64,000 nucleotides of DNA from Sesamum alatum (taxonomy: Eukaryota > Streptophyta > Magnoliopsida > Lamiales > Pedaliaceae). The stretch is taken from contig JACGWO010000005.1 in assembly GCA_034509735.1 (NCBI GenBank), positions 24,856,383-24,920,382 of the forward strand. Reading direction: 5' to 3'. This document shows positions 45,534 through 57,579 of the stretch, in pieces (positions within the stretch are counted from its first letter, which is position 1; each line of letters starts with the position of its first letter). The notes beneath the pieces were generated by a model, which saw only the letters and a program-made list of their open reading frames with translations, had not been told where the DNA came from and searched no databases. The position numbers and the translations under genes are program-made.

Positions 45534-48080
45534 TCATAATATATATAAAAGCAGAAAATAGTAAGCAGAATTAAGTAATATTAAATTTAAGTTATGACTC
45601 GGTCTTTAGTCATTAATCTCTCCCACTATTTCCACGAAAACCCATCACTCTCAAATGGGGTTGCGGGAAACAGATTCCTAGTGGGCTTGGGGTCCACAAG
45701 TGAAATTCTCCATACCCCGCTTTTACGATTCGCATGGAAAATAACCTTGTGGGAGGTATTCCATACTATTCTCGTCCAACGAGATCCCCAAGTTGTTTGG
45801 CCTCGCCTTTTCACGTGATCCTGAGGACTCCAAGCAAATCACGTTACTCGGCATTACCCAACCCATCAACTGAATCACAACACTCACTGCTGCCTCCACG
45901 ACTCGTGAGACGGGAAACAGGAGTGTATTCACTTCATTTACAACAAATGTGTAGCTTATCTTCAGGACTAAAGACGTGACATGACTAGTGAGACCACGTA
46001 ATTGACTGAAACTAGCTTTCTCACTTTTGTCATGGGTGGAAGGCTTGGACAAACAACTTAGGCTCTAGTCCATTTATTAGGGGTGTAATATTTTAGCTTG
46101 GTCTAACCAAGTGAGAGTTTTAACATAACGAGACCTTATCACATAATAAGTGTTTTGCATGTGTAACTGTAGCAATATTCTATGCATAAATGTAAACATA
46201 CATGAAGCATATAGAATACTCAAAGTATATAAAACGCATCGCATGAAAAATAAAATCTAGCACGCCCTGTAGGATGATCACAAGGCCAAACCTATCCAAC
46301 TCACTGAGCCCCCAGTGGATGTATGGTCAATCTAAGGGTAGGCCTATGCTATTACAAGATTTTTATAACCCACTACATGTAATGGGCCTTGTAATTCCTC
46401 TTCATCTTCTTGGGCTCTCCATCGTGGGCCTTCACCAGGCCTCTTCTCCATGGATCCTCTGTGAGCCAACCAATGGCCTCCTCCATAGGCCTCCAACGCC
46501 TTGGGCTTGTCTTCTCTTGTAGCTTATTAATTTAAAAAAATAAAACCTTACTCCTAATCTACTCTCATTACATCATAAAAATTAAGAAACCCCAATTAGC
46601 AGTTGGTGGGAGTACATTGGGAGAAAGAAAGCCTTATTATGTCAAGGCAAAAACGAGAGAGGTAAGAAGATGCAAAGTGGCACACAGGCCCCAACCCAAC
46701 AAATAAATTTAAATAAACCATACATGCGGTCTAGGGGCTTTGTTATCATCCTTTGTCAATCTAATTAACACAAATAGCATAAATACACATCTTCTTGTAA
46801 AACATGCTATTCAAATATTCATAATATCCATACCATAAAATAAGTACAGAAATTACAGGCAAAATATACACCCCAAGCATTGGATAATGGTGCAACCTAT
46901 GCAAAATAATTTTTGTTGGAAAATCCTTTTCCATAATTAACAAGGCAATATTAATTCTAGGAAATAACCAATCTCAACCAAAATTAAAATGCCCCAAGTT
47001 AATCAATTCAGAAAAATTCCCAGAATAATACAGAAAATATCGATATTTGGAAACGCATGAAAAATGATAAAAAATCGAAAAACGGCCCAGCACTACCTGC
47101 TCCCACAACGCGTGCGCGCCCAATGTGGAAATGCGCCTGTGCGTGCACGGGTCCTCACCCCCGCGCGCAGGTGCACTCCTCGCACGGCCGCTACGCGACA
47201 GTGTGCACTGCGCTTGCGCCCACCGGCACTCGCCCGCGCGCGTGCAGGCGCGCCTGCTGCCTATTGGGCAGCCTGCTTTCGTTTTTCATGTTTTAACGTT
47301 TTTCTTGCAACTCATTTTCTGAAACACAAATATCATTAATTCAAGAATATAACAACATATTCAAGAACCCCAAAATCCATTCTTTGTGCAATCTTAACAC
47401 ATGTCAAAATCTATACATTCTCATGCTATACAAATAGCCATGATGTCCAACATCATAAAAATGCAGAAATTAATGCGAAATTTTACACGTGAATTTTGAT
47501 CATTGGTGCGACCATTGCAAAAATTAATTCTTGTTAGAAAACCCTTTCCTCATAAACAATGCAATATTTATATTTAGAAAATTCTAAATCTCAACCAAAA
47601 GTAAATATCCCAAGTTAACGGGTTCAAAAATCGTAGAAAATATCCCTAAAAATGATCAAGAAAAATAGTATTGAAAAACGCACAAAAAATCGGAAAAACA
47701 AAAAACGGCACCGGCCGGTCTGGCCAGGCGCACGCGCCCATGCCTGCTCACGCGGCACAGCGTGCGCGCTGGGCGCGCTGGCCCCTGCTTGCATGCGTCC
47801 CCGACCGCGCCCCTACGTTCGCAGCTAGCATACTGCTGCTGTCGGTATGCCATTTTTCACCTTTTTTAGTCCTTTTCATGCAATTTTTTGAACCACAAGA
47901 CAATTCCAACTCAAGAACATGTATATACACATTCAATAATTCCAAGATTAAAAATCCCAAAAAAATTAAACGCCAAACAAGATCTACGCTAAACATGCTT
48001 CAAACGTAAAATTAAAACACATTTAACATACTTAAACACACGTGTAGCACATAGAATTCTAGGCCTATACACCAAACTGG
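45534..48080 (-). other. leader of element D
   Basis: 2.5 kb between primer site and gag on the minus strand, homologous to the leader of C. It contains two tandem copies of about 616 bp (46800-48031), each with a GC-rich core (47090-47285 and 47695-47850) of CGCGC-rich sequence. Open frames there are compositional and not recognised proteins. Confidence 0.7.
46800..48031. repeat. tandem duplication, about 616-bp unit, in the D leader
   Basis: The blocks 46890-47070 and 47507-47695 align with the same order of words (TCTCAACCAAAA, CCCAAGTTAA, AAAAATCG), as do the A-rich stretches after the GC-rich cores (CATTTTCTGAAACACAA and AATTTTTTGAACCACAA). Copies are diverged. Confidence 0.75.
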
Positions 48081-48092
48081 GCTCTGATACCA
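48081..48092 (-). other. primer-binding site of element D
   Basis: On the minus strand TGGTATCAGAGC, one base after the LTR end; the same as in element C. Confidence 0.9.
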
Positions 48093-48093
48093 C

Positions 48094-51000
48094 TGTAATG
48101 TTGGATCGGCCCAAGAGAGGCATGGCGGAAGCGTGGGAGTGCACAATATAAAAACGTAAAGCGCAAAATAAATGGACTTATAGCATATATCAAACATGCA
48201 TAACAGATCAAGGGGTGTGCCCTTGATTCTCCCGAGCGTTCGGTATATCTCATGTTCAAGAAAGTACACAACATGGTGGCCATAGATTTAGAAGGAACAA
48301 GAAACCTAAAGAGAGAACGTTACCCTCATATTTTTCTCCGTTCGGCTACATGCATTGTTCCCCATTTTTGCCACCAAGATCCCAACGTAGAGATCTTTTA
48401 AATTGTCCCCACGCTTCACCAGATAGTAATGAACTCTCGTGCTAGCAAGAGTTGTTTAGGGGAGAAGAGACATTGATAGAACACAATTGACTAATGCTAT
48501 CAATGTCTCTTATGTTCTACCTTGAATGAATCAAGAAGAACTAAGGAAGAACTTGGAGAAGTAAAGAGAAGGTGGATGAGGGAGAGAGAGGTGAGATGGC
48601 ATAATGTGTAGAGATCAGTCTGTGAAGTGTGTGTGTTTGAGTATTTATAAGGAATTATTATTCCTAATCCTACTCAAACTCTTCCAAAGAGACACATCCT
48701 GATCAACTAGGGATTTGACCTAGTCAAGCCTCATCCTAGGATGAATCCTAGCCCTCCATCTCAAAATCTCTAGATCAAATCTCGTACATCCATTCTTGAT
48801 AGGCTTTATGGAATGGGCCTATTTGAATCTTGTTAGAATAGGTGACCAGAAAGCCAATTGATTTGGCATTTTGTAACCTATTTGACAACTTGATGTAATG
48901 TAATATTATGTAATGAATAAAATGAGTATTCATTACCATTGGTGTTATCTCTGTTGTGCTCATTTTTCATATGTTAATTGTTATATTACATATATCACAA
49001 CAAAGCCCACAGACAACGATCAACACCTCATGCAGTTGGGTCATGCATTGGATGGTGGTTATGAAATCAACTAATACAGGGTTGGATCTGAAACATTCCA
49101 AGTCGAAGACCTCGAGATAGGGCATCGAGAGTCCTATAGAGACTTGCACCCAGAGTCATATTCATTGGATGAGTGTCGTGTTTCATCAGTGACAGGCGTG
49201 GGACGCCTATACGATCTTGGTTGGTTGGTCGACTAAGGTCGAGCCGACTGAGCTAACTCACGGGGATCATCATATGGAAGCCTTGGAGGCTTGGTCGGTA
49301 TGATTGAATTTTCCCGGTTCCGATAGTACGGGAGTAGTCCTCAGACCTGAGGAACCATGGCATTCAAGTGCACACGATAGTTGTATCTTAGATCTGGCGA
49401 GAGGTGATCATTCTGTAAGATGGTCATTATAAGCCTTATCCACTGTAGTCAGAATGTGTAGCGAGGACGGTGGGTTTCAAGAAGAGGATCCGTCCCCTGT
49501 CAGTATGTGACAGAGGTATATCCTATGCACTTGGAGACACGGTCATGCTGCTTAATAACATGTGGCCACAGTGGTAGATTGAGCAAGAAATGGTTTCCTA
49601 TGTTGATACAATGAGGCATGCGTAGTCTCGAGTATTAAGCGTAAACGCCTTGTCAAGGATGGGAACCGACGCCCAATTCCATACCTAGACTAAGATCGGG
49701 AGACAATAGATGGAAAGACCGTACCCGTATGGAATCGACGCCTAAATGTTCACGTCAACATTCACATAGTCTCTAGTGTCATGGACCGTTGCTAAATGGC
49801 CACCCATGGTAACGGGCTCCTATTGGACACGGGCCCAAGTCTAGCTGAGGGTGAACCTAAACGGTTACACACAAATCAAGAGGAGGTGAAGAAAAAAACT
49901 TGGAGTCAATTTCAAAGAATGATAAGTAATTGGGTTACTTAAGGGATTGACCATTGGATGGACGGGTCGATATTATATCAAGTTCTCATTTTAATCGGTA
50001 AATAGGTTTACCAATTAAGTAGAGAATTGAAAGTTGGATCTTTTAATTGGATTAAAAGATTAATGAGAATTATTTAAATGGACCATGAATTAAATAGGAT
50101 TTAATTCTTGGGCTTGTTGTAATTGGAGTACAATAAAACCCGGTCCATTAAATCTTGACCCACGAGATGTGTTAATTCCACTTTTTGGAATGAGAAGAAA
50201 TTGAAATTCTTCCCAAAAGCATTGCCAAAAATTACTTCTTTTAGACGCTCAAAATCGGCCATGCATGGCCTTTGCTAAGTTTGACTTGTCTCTTTTGGTA
50301 AGAGACAAATCAATTCCACTCAAGCATCTTTCATTTTGTATGATTAAATCATACCTTATGAAATGGTAGGCTTGATTGATGATTAGTGGGAATTGATTGG
50401 AATGTATCTACACATCCTTGGATGAACCTTGACACATTCCAATAATCACATTAATTAAGTATATAAACATGTATATACTATCATCAGAGTAAGAGGATCA
50501 TTTCATCTTTTTCTAGGAAAAAGAAAAACACACACTCTCCCAAAAACTCTCCAAGTTTCGGCCCTCTCTCTCTACACAAACCACCCTCTTTGTTCTTCAT
50601 TGATCTAAGATCATCTTGAAGAACAAAGCAAGATCAAGAAGAAACACTAACATAATATAGTGTTATCTCTTCTTTGATCCTATCCTCTAAGATCCGTTTT
50701 TCTTTAGCAAGAAAAATGAGATCTCTCCCGGTGTGGTGTGGACTTCATTAGAGAGTTCATACATTTGAACTTGGTGAACGTTTCCGGCCGAGGAACAACG
50801 CTCGTAGCCGTACAACAAAGAAAGCTACAAAGGTAATATTTAAGTTTACGCTCTTGTGATTTCTTTGGTGATTAATCTATGCTCTATATGATATATATTG
50901 TTTTTATTATCATATTCTATCGAACGCCCGGTTGAGCACCCAAGGGTACACCCATTGGGATCTTTTGACATGCTTATTCATGCAATTTTAAATGTGTCGC

Positions 51001-52358
51001 TTCTGCTCACGCTCCCGGGAGGATCCGCCTGTCCTTCAAATCTAATTTAAATAGTCCAAATGTCCAATAGACTCTATATTAAATCCTATTGAATATTCCA
51101 AGCCCACGAATTAATTCACCCTTTGAATCTGATTAAAAGGGAAGTCCATGCTTATTAAATTCATAAATCCAATTTATGAACTCAAGCTCGATTAATCCAA
51201 TTAATCCATGAAGGCTTAAATATCCAAGAATTATAATTTAATCCTATTAAATTAAACTTTCTTTCAGAATTAATTCAAAATTAATTCCTTTCACATCCTG
51301 TGAAGCGGGTGTGACTCTTGGCGTTCATCCTCAGCTAGACTTGGACCTACTTATTGTTATCTCGTAACCAAAGTAGTCCGCCATGGGTGGCCGTCTAGCA
51401 ATGGTCCATGGCACTAGAGACTAGGTGAATATGTGGCATTAACATTTAGGCTCTGAGTACATACAGGTACGGTCCTACTGTCGCCTATCTCCCGACCTTA
51501 GTCTAGGGCATGGAATAGGATGTTTGTTCCATCCTTAACTTAGGCATCTATGCTTCAAACTTGAGATAGGTTTAACTCTATGATTGACGTAGGAAATCCT
51601 TTTCCCACTCAATGAAATGCTACGGCCATAGACTTTGAGAGTCTAAATCATCTTAGAGCGCATAGGAGATCTCGTTGTCATAATCTTTGACAGGGGACAG
51701 ATCCTATCTTGGAATCCACTGTCCTCTATACGTACTCCGAGTGCACTGAACAAGGCTTATGATGGCCATGTATTACAACACAATCACCGCTTGCCAGATT
51801 CAAGATACAGCCTTCATATGTAAGCGACTGTCGTGATTCCTCAAGTGCGAGGACTAATCCCGTACTATTAGAACCGGGAATACTAGTCATACCGACCAAG
51901 CCCGTGTGGCTTCCATATGACGATTCCCACGAGTCACCTCAGTCAGCCGACACCCTTGTCAACTAACCCACTAATATTGCATATACGTCCAACGTCTGTC
52001 ACTGATGAAATACGGTACTCAACCAATGAATGCAATCCTTAGTGCGAGTCTCTATAGGACCCTCAAAACCCAATCTCGAGGTCCTCGACTTGGAGTGTTT
52101 CAGATCAAACTACAGAAGTTGGTTCCATGACCGCCAACCTATCCCCAGTCAAACATCTTGGATTCATATGTCCGGTCTGTGGGTGTTTGTTGTGACATAG
52201 GAACCACGTTCAATGCTAGTAGTAAGCACAACAAACTCATCGTTCCCAATGATGAATCCTTACTACATTCATCAACATAATATTACTTTCGTTCAAAGAT
52301 TGGTGAATAGTTCTCAGAACAACCAACCACATTGACTTTCTGATCACCTATTCTAACA
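48094..52358 (-). repeat. 5' LTR of element D, split by solo LTR E
   Basis: On the minus strand it starts TGTTAGAATAGGTGATCAG (52358) and ends CCGATCCAACATTACA (48094). The copy is interrupted at 48831-51038. The remaining 2.05 kb aligns with the 3' LTR at 40221. The conserved hairpin is perfect here (48207-48227, 8-bp stem). Confidence 0.9.
48831..51038 (+). mobile_element. solo LTR E, nested in the 5' LTR of D
   Basis: 2208 bp starting TGTTAGAATAGGTGACCAG and ending GTCCTTCA, with an exact AATCT duplication on both sides (48826-48830 and 51039-51043). The surrounding LTR of D reads straight through when it is removed. It shares start and general order with the other LTRs but is clearly more diverged, so it represents a subfamily. 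A TATATAAA box lies near 50459-50466. The 3' hairpin is present with a changed stem (50939-50959). Confidence 0.92.
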
Positions 52359-52363
52359 TAGTG

Positions 52364-52847
52364 ATCATGTTAGGTTAGAATTAAAGGATTGTTATTATGT
52401 ACCTAGCATGATCAAAAATATTATTTTCACTTCATCGTTAGATAATAGTGGTTTTGAATTTTTTATCAATAAAAATTACTTTTATTAGATGAAGGATAGA
52501 TCTTCTTATCTACTAGGCAAACTTAACAATAGTCCTTACGTTCTATAAAAGTTTGATTTGATCATGACTTCTCGACACAAACGTAAATTAGATGATCTTG
52601 AGAATGCACAGTTGTGGCATGCAAGGCTAGGTCACATCTTTGAAGACAGGATTAAAAGATAGGTAGTCTCAAAGAGCCTAGAGGTGGGCGATTTGAGCAA
52701 TCTACCAACCTGCGAATCCTGCCTAAAAGGAAAAATGACCAAGAAGCCCTTTGTTAGACAAAGCACGCTTGCTACCGGTCTATTGGGCTTAGTCCATACA
52801 GACATGTGTGGGCCACTACGTACTCAAGCTAGAGGTGGTTTCTCTTA
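52364..52847 (+). pseudogene. element C: GAG-pre-integrase and start of integrase
   Basis: Coding sequence of C resumes after element D. It shows DCYYVPSMIKNIIF (52383-52425), then LWHARLGH with the zinc-binding His residues (about 52614-52640), CESCLKGKMTKKPF with the C-X2-C pair (52716-52757), and VHTDMCGPL with the first catalytic Asp of the integrase (about 52795-52815). Two in-frame stops. The frame is cut at 52847 by solo LTR F. Integrase would join element DNA to the host chromosome. Confidence 0.88.
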
Positions 52848-54084
52848 TGATTGCAAAAATATATACTAGCAAGTGTACTAGCTATCAAGTAGTATAAAGA
52901 ATGTCGATCCCATGAGGATTTAATGAAACAATTACCACAACTATGACTAACCCCTAATTATTTGGACAATCGAGAATTTGAATGATTTATGGAACTAGTA
53001 AAAGGCAATAAAACCAACTAAAGCAAGTAATTACGATGAAGGAGAAACGCAGATTTAGGAAGAAGTGCTACGGCTATAGGTCTACCTAATCAATACAACG
53101 CATTCAATATGAACGGATCAATCAAACAGACAAGTATTTTCGCATACTGAGGTTTTTTCTATTTTAATTCAATATACTCTCTCGAGCTATACCGAACCTA
53201 TTACTATCAAGGAATTAGGGGATCTCTCCTCTCCAAGACTCGTGATAATAATGCATGAAGATTTATGAAAAACCTATGGAACCAGATAGATCATGCCTGT
53301 GTGTGTCTACACATCATTCAATCCACACCATGTATTACTCTTTCCACTATGCTAAATTCCCTCTCGGTTCATTAACATAATTAAGAAAATCTAAGAGGTG
53401 ATCAAGCTCTTAAATAATAACAACAAACAAAATAGCTCATGGATATGCGAAAATAACAATAGATTAATCTAGAAAATATTTAACACATAGTATCAATTAG
53501 GCTTTCCATAAGCCTTAGCACAAAAAGAAAATTAGTTCATTCTAATTCTAGCAAAAACACAAGAGAAAAGATGCAGAAAATTGCTGAAAAAAAAAGTGAT
53601 CTCTTCTTCTCCTCCTTGCTTCTTTATATAGAGAGAGAATCCTAATTGAGGAATGAGAGGAATAGGACTCTATTTAGCATAAAACTCTTTTCCCTTTCTA
53701 GTTCTATTCTTACCAAGACTCTAAGGTAGATTACAAAGGAAATAGGACTTCTTTTTGAGTGACCAAAAATTAGAATTTTCATTTTTTACAAGTCAACTCG
53801 TCTGCCAATTTTCGCCCAGTGAATGTCTGATAACCCGTGGGTCACGGGTTATGCTTCCTGCGTTTTCGAAATCGCATCTCTAATAGCCCGTGGGTCACGG
53901 GCTAACTTGTAGTCATTTATGCAGAGTTTTGACTCTTCTTTCTATGTCTGGACTCTTTTCTTGCACTTGCCCTTTTGTCCACCAAAGTTCCTAAAAAAAC
54001 ACAAATGTACCCAAGAACAAGCATTATATCGAGATAAAATGAGGGTGAAAATATAAGAATAAGTTGTATAATTTCCCCCATTCA
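52848..54084 (+). mobile_element. solo LTR F of an unrelated family
   Basis: This 1237-bp sequence starts TGATTGCAAAAATATATACT and ends CCCCCATTCA. Exact TCTTA duplications flank it (52843-52847 and 54085-54089) and the integrase reading of C continues directly across. TG...CA ends plus a 5-bp duplication identify an LTR insertion; no internal domains are present. It carries a TATA-like TTTATATAGAG near 53620 and two short hairpins (53831-53851 and 53884-53904). Strand is inferred only from the TATA-like word. It could also be a small terminal-repeat element, but no second LTR is seen. Confidence 0.82.
53831..53904. repeat. paired hairpins in solo LTR F
   Basis: TAACCCGTG-GGT-CACGGGTTA (53831-53851) and TAGCCCGTG-GGT-CACGGGCTA (53884-53904): two 9-bp perfect stems with the same 3-base loop, 53 bp apart, differing by one compensated base pair. 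Confidence 0.9.
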
Positions 54085-54089
54085 TCTTA

Positions 54090-55080
54090 CTTCATAACCT
54101 TTACCGATGATCACTCATGGTATGATTATGTTTACCTAATGAGGTACAAGTTTGAAGCTCTTGTGAGGTTTAAAGACTTTAGACTTGAAGTTGAGAACTA
54201 AACCGGCTGCAAAATTAAAGTCCTAAGGTCAGACCGAGGTGGTGAATACCTAAGCGGCGAATTTCTCTATTCTAAAAAAGAAAACGGTATAATCTCTCAA
54301 TGGACACATCTTGGGACACCTCAGTTAAATGGAGTCTCTGAAAGGAGGAATCGAACCCTGTTGGACATGGTTCGATCCATGATGAGCTTTACCGAACTGC
54401 CCTTGTCTTTTTGAGGTTACACACTTCAGACAACAGCTAAGTTATTATACATGGCGCCGTCCATTGTTGTGGGCCAGACACCATATGATATATAGCACGG
54501 CAAGCCTGCATCCTACAGATACTTGAGAGTGTGGGTTAGCCCTGCATACGTCAAGAAGTTAGTGGGAGACAAGCTAGAGTCGAGATCTAGCTTGAGCAGG
54601 TTCGTTGGCTATCCGAAGGAAACTCCAGGTTATTACTTTTATGACCCCCTCTGAGCAAAATGTATTTGTCTCGATGAATGCAGTCTTCTTGGAAAAGGGT
54701 TTTCCATCAGATTCCCAACGTGATGAACTGCTCCTTGAGAAATCAAGCGAGACACTTCAGTCATCAGCACCAGGAGCTACAGATGCTACTTTAAAAGGTT
54801 TTAGGTTAAGTACCCGGCGGATTGAGCAGCCTCGTGAGGCTCAACGTGTTGAATAACCTCTTCAGGCCTAGCATGTTGAGTAGCCTCCCATGGAGCCAAC
54901 CGCGTTACCAGAACCGCCAGCTTCTGTTGTGTCTGCACCCGTGGTTCCCACTAATACTCCAGTCCTCCGTAGGTCAGCAAGAGTGCCACATCCTACCGAG
55001 AGGTATAACTTCTTAGGCGGGACCGGTCAATTAGATAATGATCCTAAGATATACGAGGACGCGATGTCGGATATCAATTC
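54090..55080 (+). pseudogene. copia integrase of element C, remaining part
   Basis: Resumes with FITFTDDHSWYDYVYLMRYK (54091-54150), then LRSDRGGEYL (second catalytic Asp, about 54222-54255) and NGVSERRNRTLLDMVRSMM (with the catalytic Glu, about 54331-54385). Then comes a C-terminal region with GKPASYRYLRVWVSPAYVKKLVGDKLESRSSLSRFVGYPKETPGYYFYDP (54500-54645) and a linker with RRSARVPHPTERYNFLGG (54966-55020). The D,D,E residues are present, but in-frame stops (for example in ENxTG, SFxGY and DIxHG blocks) and frameshifts disable it. Confidence 0.87.
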
Positions 55081-55971
55081 AAGGAAGTTTCTTGAGGCCA
55101 TGAAAGCCGAAATGGACCCTCCAAAGGTGTTAAACCCATCAGGTGTAAATGGGTCTATAAGGGTAAACTTGGGGCTGATGGAGAAGTGACTACCTTCATA
55201 GCTAGGCTGGTGGCGAAAGGCTACACTCAAGACCCGGGATCGATTTTGAAGGAACTTATTTGCCAGTAGCCATGGCTAAGTCTAATTCGAATTATGCTTG
55301 CCATAACTGCATGGTATAACTATGAAATATGGCAGATGGACGTGAAAATGGCCTTCCTTAACAATTTTGTTGAGGAAGAGATCTATATGGATCAGCCGGA
55401 GGAATTCGCTGTTGTTGGAGAAGAACAGAAAGTCTGACATCTCCAAAAGTCCATCTATGGCCTCAAGCAAACATGCCGGATTTGGAATATTCGTTTTGAT
55501 GAAGTCATACGGGGATATGATTTCATGAAGAATGAATGTGACCCTTGTATATACAAGAAGGTTAGTGGGAGCTCAGTAGTGTTCCTAGTGCTTTATATGG
55601 ACGACATTCTACTCATTGGGAATGATGTCAGAATGTTAGGAGACACAAAAGCATGGTTGTCTACTCAATTCTCCAGGAACGATTCAGGTGAAGCTTCCTA
55701 CATTCTAGGCATTAAGATCTTTAGGGATAGATTTAAACGAATGTTAGGAATGACCCAAAGCTCGTATGTTGAGAAAATCCTAAAAAGGTTCAAAATGGAT
55801 AACTCCAAACGAAGTTTCCTTCCCATGAGGCATGGGGTCAAGTTATCCAAGAAGCAGTCTCCCAAGACTGATGAGGAGCTTGAAAGGATGAAGGAAATCC
55901 CCTATGCTCCCACCGTGGGCAGCATCCATATGTGGTTCACTGCACCAGGCCTGACATCACTTACGCTTTAA
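55081..55971 (+). pseudogene. copia reverse transcriptase of element C
   Basis: Begins with FLEAMKAEMD (55089), but about a dozen residues usually following are deleted. Later blocks, in changing frames, are YEIWQMDVK.AFLNNFVEEEIYMDQPEEF (55320-55410), SIYGLKQTCRIWNIRFDEVIRGYDF (55450-55525), then an open frame 55525-55971. There the YMDD active site is at 55594-55605 (LYMDDILLIGND), followed by SYILGIKIFRDR and the KLSKKQSPKTDEEL block. The domain would copy element RNA to DNA. The palm motif is intact, but several frameshifts and a stop upstream disable it. Confidence 0.88.
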
Positions 55972-56548
55972 GCATGACCAACAGATATCAGTCCTGTGCA
56001 GGTGAGGGACATTGGATTGCACTTAAGAGCATTCTTAAGAGCCTAAGGAGCACCAAAGATAAGTTCTTAGTCAATGACGGTGGAGAGTTGATACTGAAAG
56101 GTTTTAGCGATGCTAGCTTCCAGTCAGACGATGACGATGTCAAATCTCAGTCAGGATACGTGTTCAGGCTTAATGGTGGAGTGGCAGCTTGGAAAAATTC
56201 CAAGCAGGATACTCAATTCCATCAGAAGCTGCCAAGGAGGCGGTTTGGATGAGAAACTACATCCAAGAGTTGGGTGTGGTACCTAGCATTACCGAGCCAG
56301 TAGTTATCTTATGTGATAACAATGGGGCTATAGCACAAGCAAAGGAATCGAGATATCATCACCGATCCAAGCACAAACGTAGACGCTACCACCTGTTGAG
56401 GGAGATGGTAGGAAGAGGTGATGTTCGGATGGACCAAGTCAGCTCAACAGAAAATACAACAGATCCTTTGACCAAGCCCATGTCACAGATCGCTCATGCA
56501 CAACATCTTGAGAAGATGGGTTTAAGGCATATGAGTGATTGGCTTTAA
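55932..56548 (+). pseudogene. copia RNase H of element C, missing its catalytic Glu block
   Basis: TRPDITYALSMTNRYQ (55944-55990), then ILKGFSDASFQSD (first Asp, about 56095-56130) and SQSGYVFRLNGGVAAWKNSKQDT (56150-56212). The TEAEYIA block that should follow is deleted: sequence jumps to SEAAKEAVWMRNYIQELG (56222-56270) with a frameshift. CDNNGAIAQAKESRYHHRSKHKRRRYHLLREMV follows and the ORF ends DPLTKPMSQIAHAQHLEKMGLRHMSDWL at 56548. The enzyme would be inactive. Confidence 0.88.
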
Positions 56549-56551
56549 GTT

Positions 56552-56562
56552 AAGTGGGAGAT
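56552..56562 (+). other. polypurine tract of element C
   Basis: AAGTGGGAGAT directly precedes the 3' LTR; it primes plus-strand DNA synthesis in LTR elements. Confidence 0.85.
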
Positions 56563-57579
56563 TGTTAGAATAGGTGACCGTGAAACCAATCTAGTTAGGC
56601 TTATGTAACTTGTTTCTCACAATTGTGGTATAAATAAATTATTCTGAATAAAAGTGATGTTCAGTTTATGGCATTTATACTTTAATTATGTTCACTTATT
56701 CTGTATTACTATTCAATGCACAAGCAAAGCCCACAGAACCCGGATGCGTTAATCCAAGAGGTTGGACTGTGCATAGGTTGGCAGTCATGAATCCAGCCTC
56801 TGTGGATCGGTCTGAAACTCTCCAAGTCAAGGACCTCGAGATTGGGTATCGAGGGTCTAATCGAGACTTGTACTAAGGATTGCAGTCGTGTTTCATCGAC
56901 AAAGTGACGAGGGTCTTCCATGTAATATTAGTGGGTGTTGGCTCGGGGCCAGCTGACTGAGGTGACTCGCGGGAATCGTCATATAGGAAACCTTCAGTAG
57001 GTTGGTCGGTATGATTCGTATTCTCGATTCCGATAGTACGAGATTAGTACTTGGATTTGAGGGACTACGGCAGTCACATACACACCATGCTTGTATCTTA
57101 GGTTGGGGAAAAGGCTACTAGGTCGAAAGACTTGGTTTCTATAAGCTCTATCTACTACAGTCAGGATGTGTAGTGTGGACGGTGAGTTCCAAGAAAGAAT
57201 TCGTCTTTGTCAATGGTTGATAGTAGTGTCTCACTTACACTTTGAGACTCATTCTCTATAAAATCTGTCACCACAGTAAGTGAACAGTGGGATAGGATCC
57301 CAGTGACATTTCAGTGGGTAAACGAGTGAAGGCTTAAGTCAAGGATAAGGACCAACTTCCAAATTCCATACCTTAAACTATAGCTGTGAGATAGTAGACG
57401 GAAGGACCATACTCGTATGCATTGGGGAGCCTAAATGTTCAAGCCATGATTTCACCTAGTCTCTAGTGCCATGGACCGTTGTAGACGTCCATCCATGGCG
57501 ACGGTTGAATTCCGGTCATGGAAATGATTGGAGATTCAGCCAAGTCTAGCCGAAGGTGAACCTAAAGAGTCACATAATC

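Larger units (their letters stand above)
40221..52358 (-). mobile_element. copia retrotransposon D, nested inside element C
   Basis: Minus-strand element: 5' LTR at 48094-52358 (containing solo LTR E), primer-binding site 48081-48092, leader, gag, decayed pol, polypurine tract and 3' LTR at 40221-42319. The flanks are TAGCG (40216-40220) and TAGTG (52359-52363), a 5-bp duplication with one mismatch, and the coding sequence of C continues directly from one side to the other. Without E it is about 9.9 kb, the same as C. It is of the same family but has more degraded coding than C, although it must have inserted later; it may have been an already defective copy. Confidence 0.9.

Noticed and set aside
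47057..47853. Open frames in the GC-rich cores of the D leader
   Set aside because: Same reason: compositional open frames in a duplicated non-coding leader.
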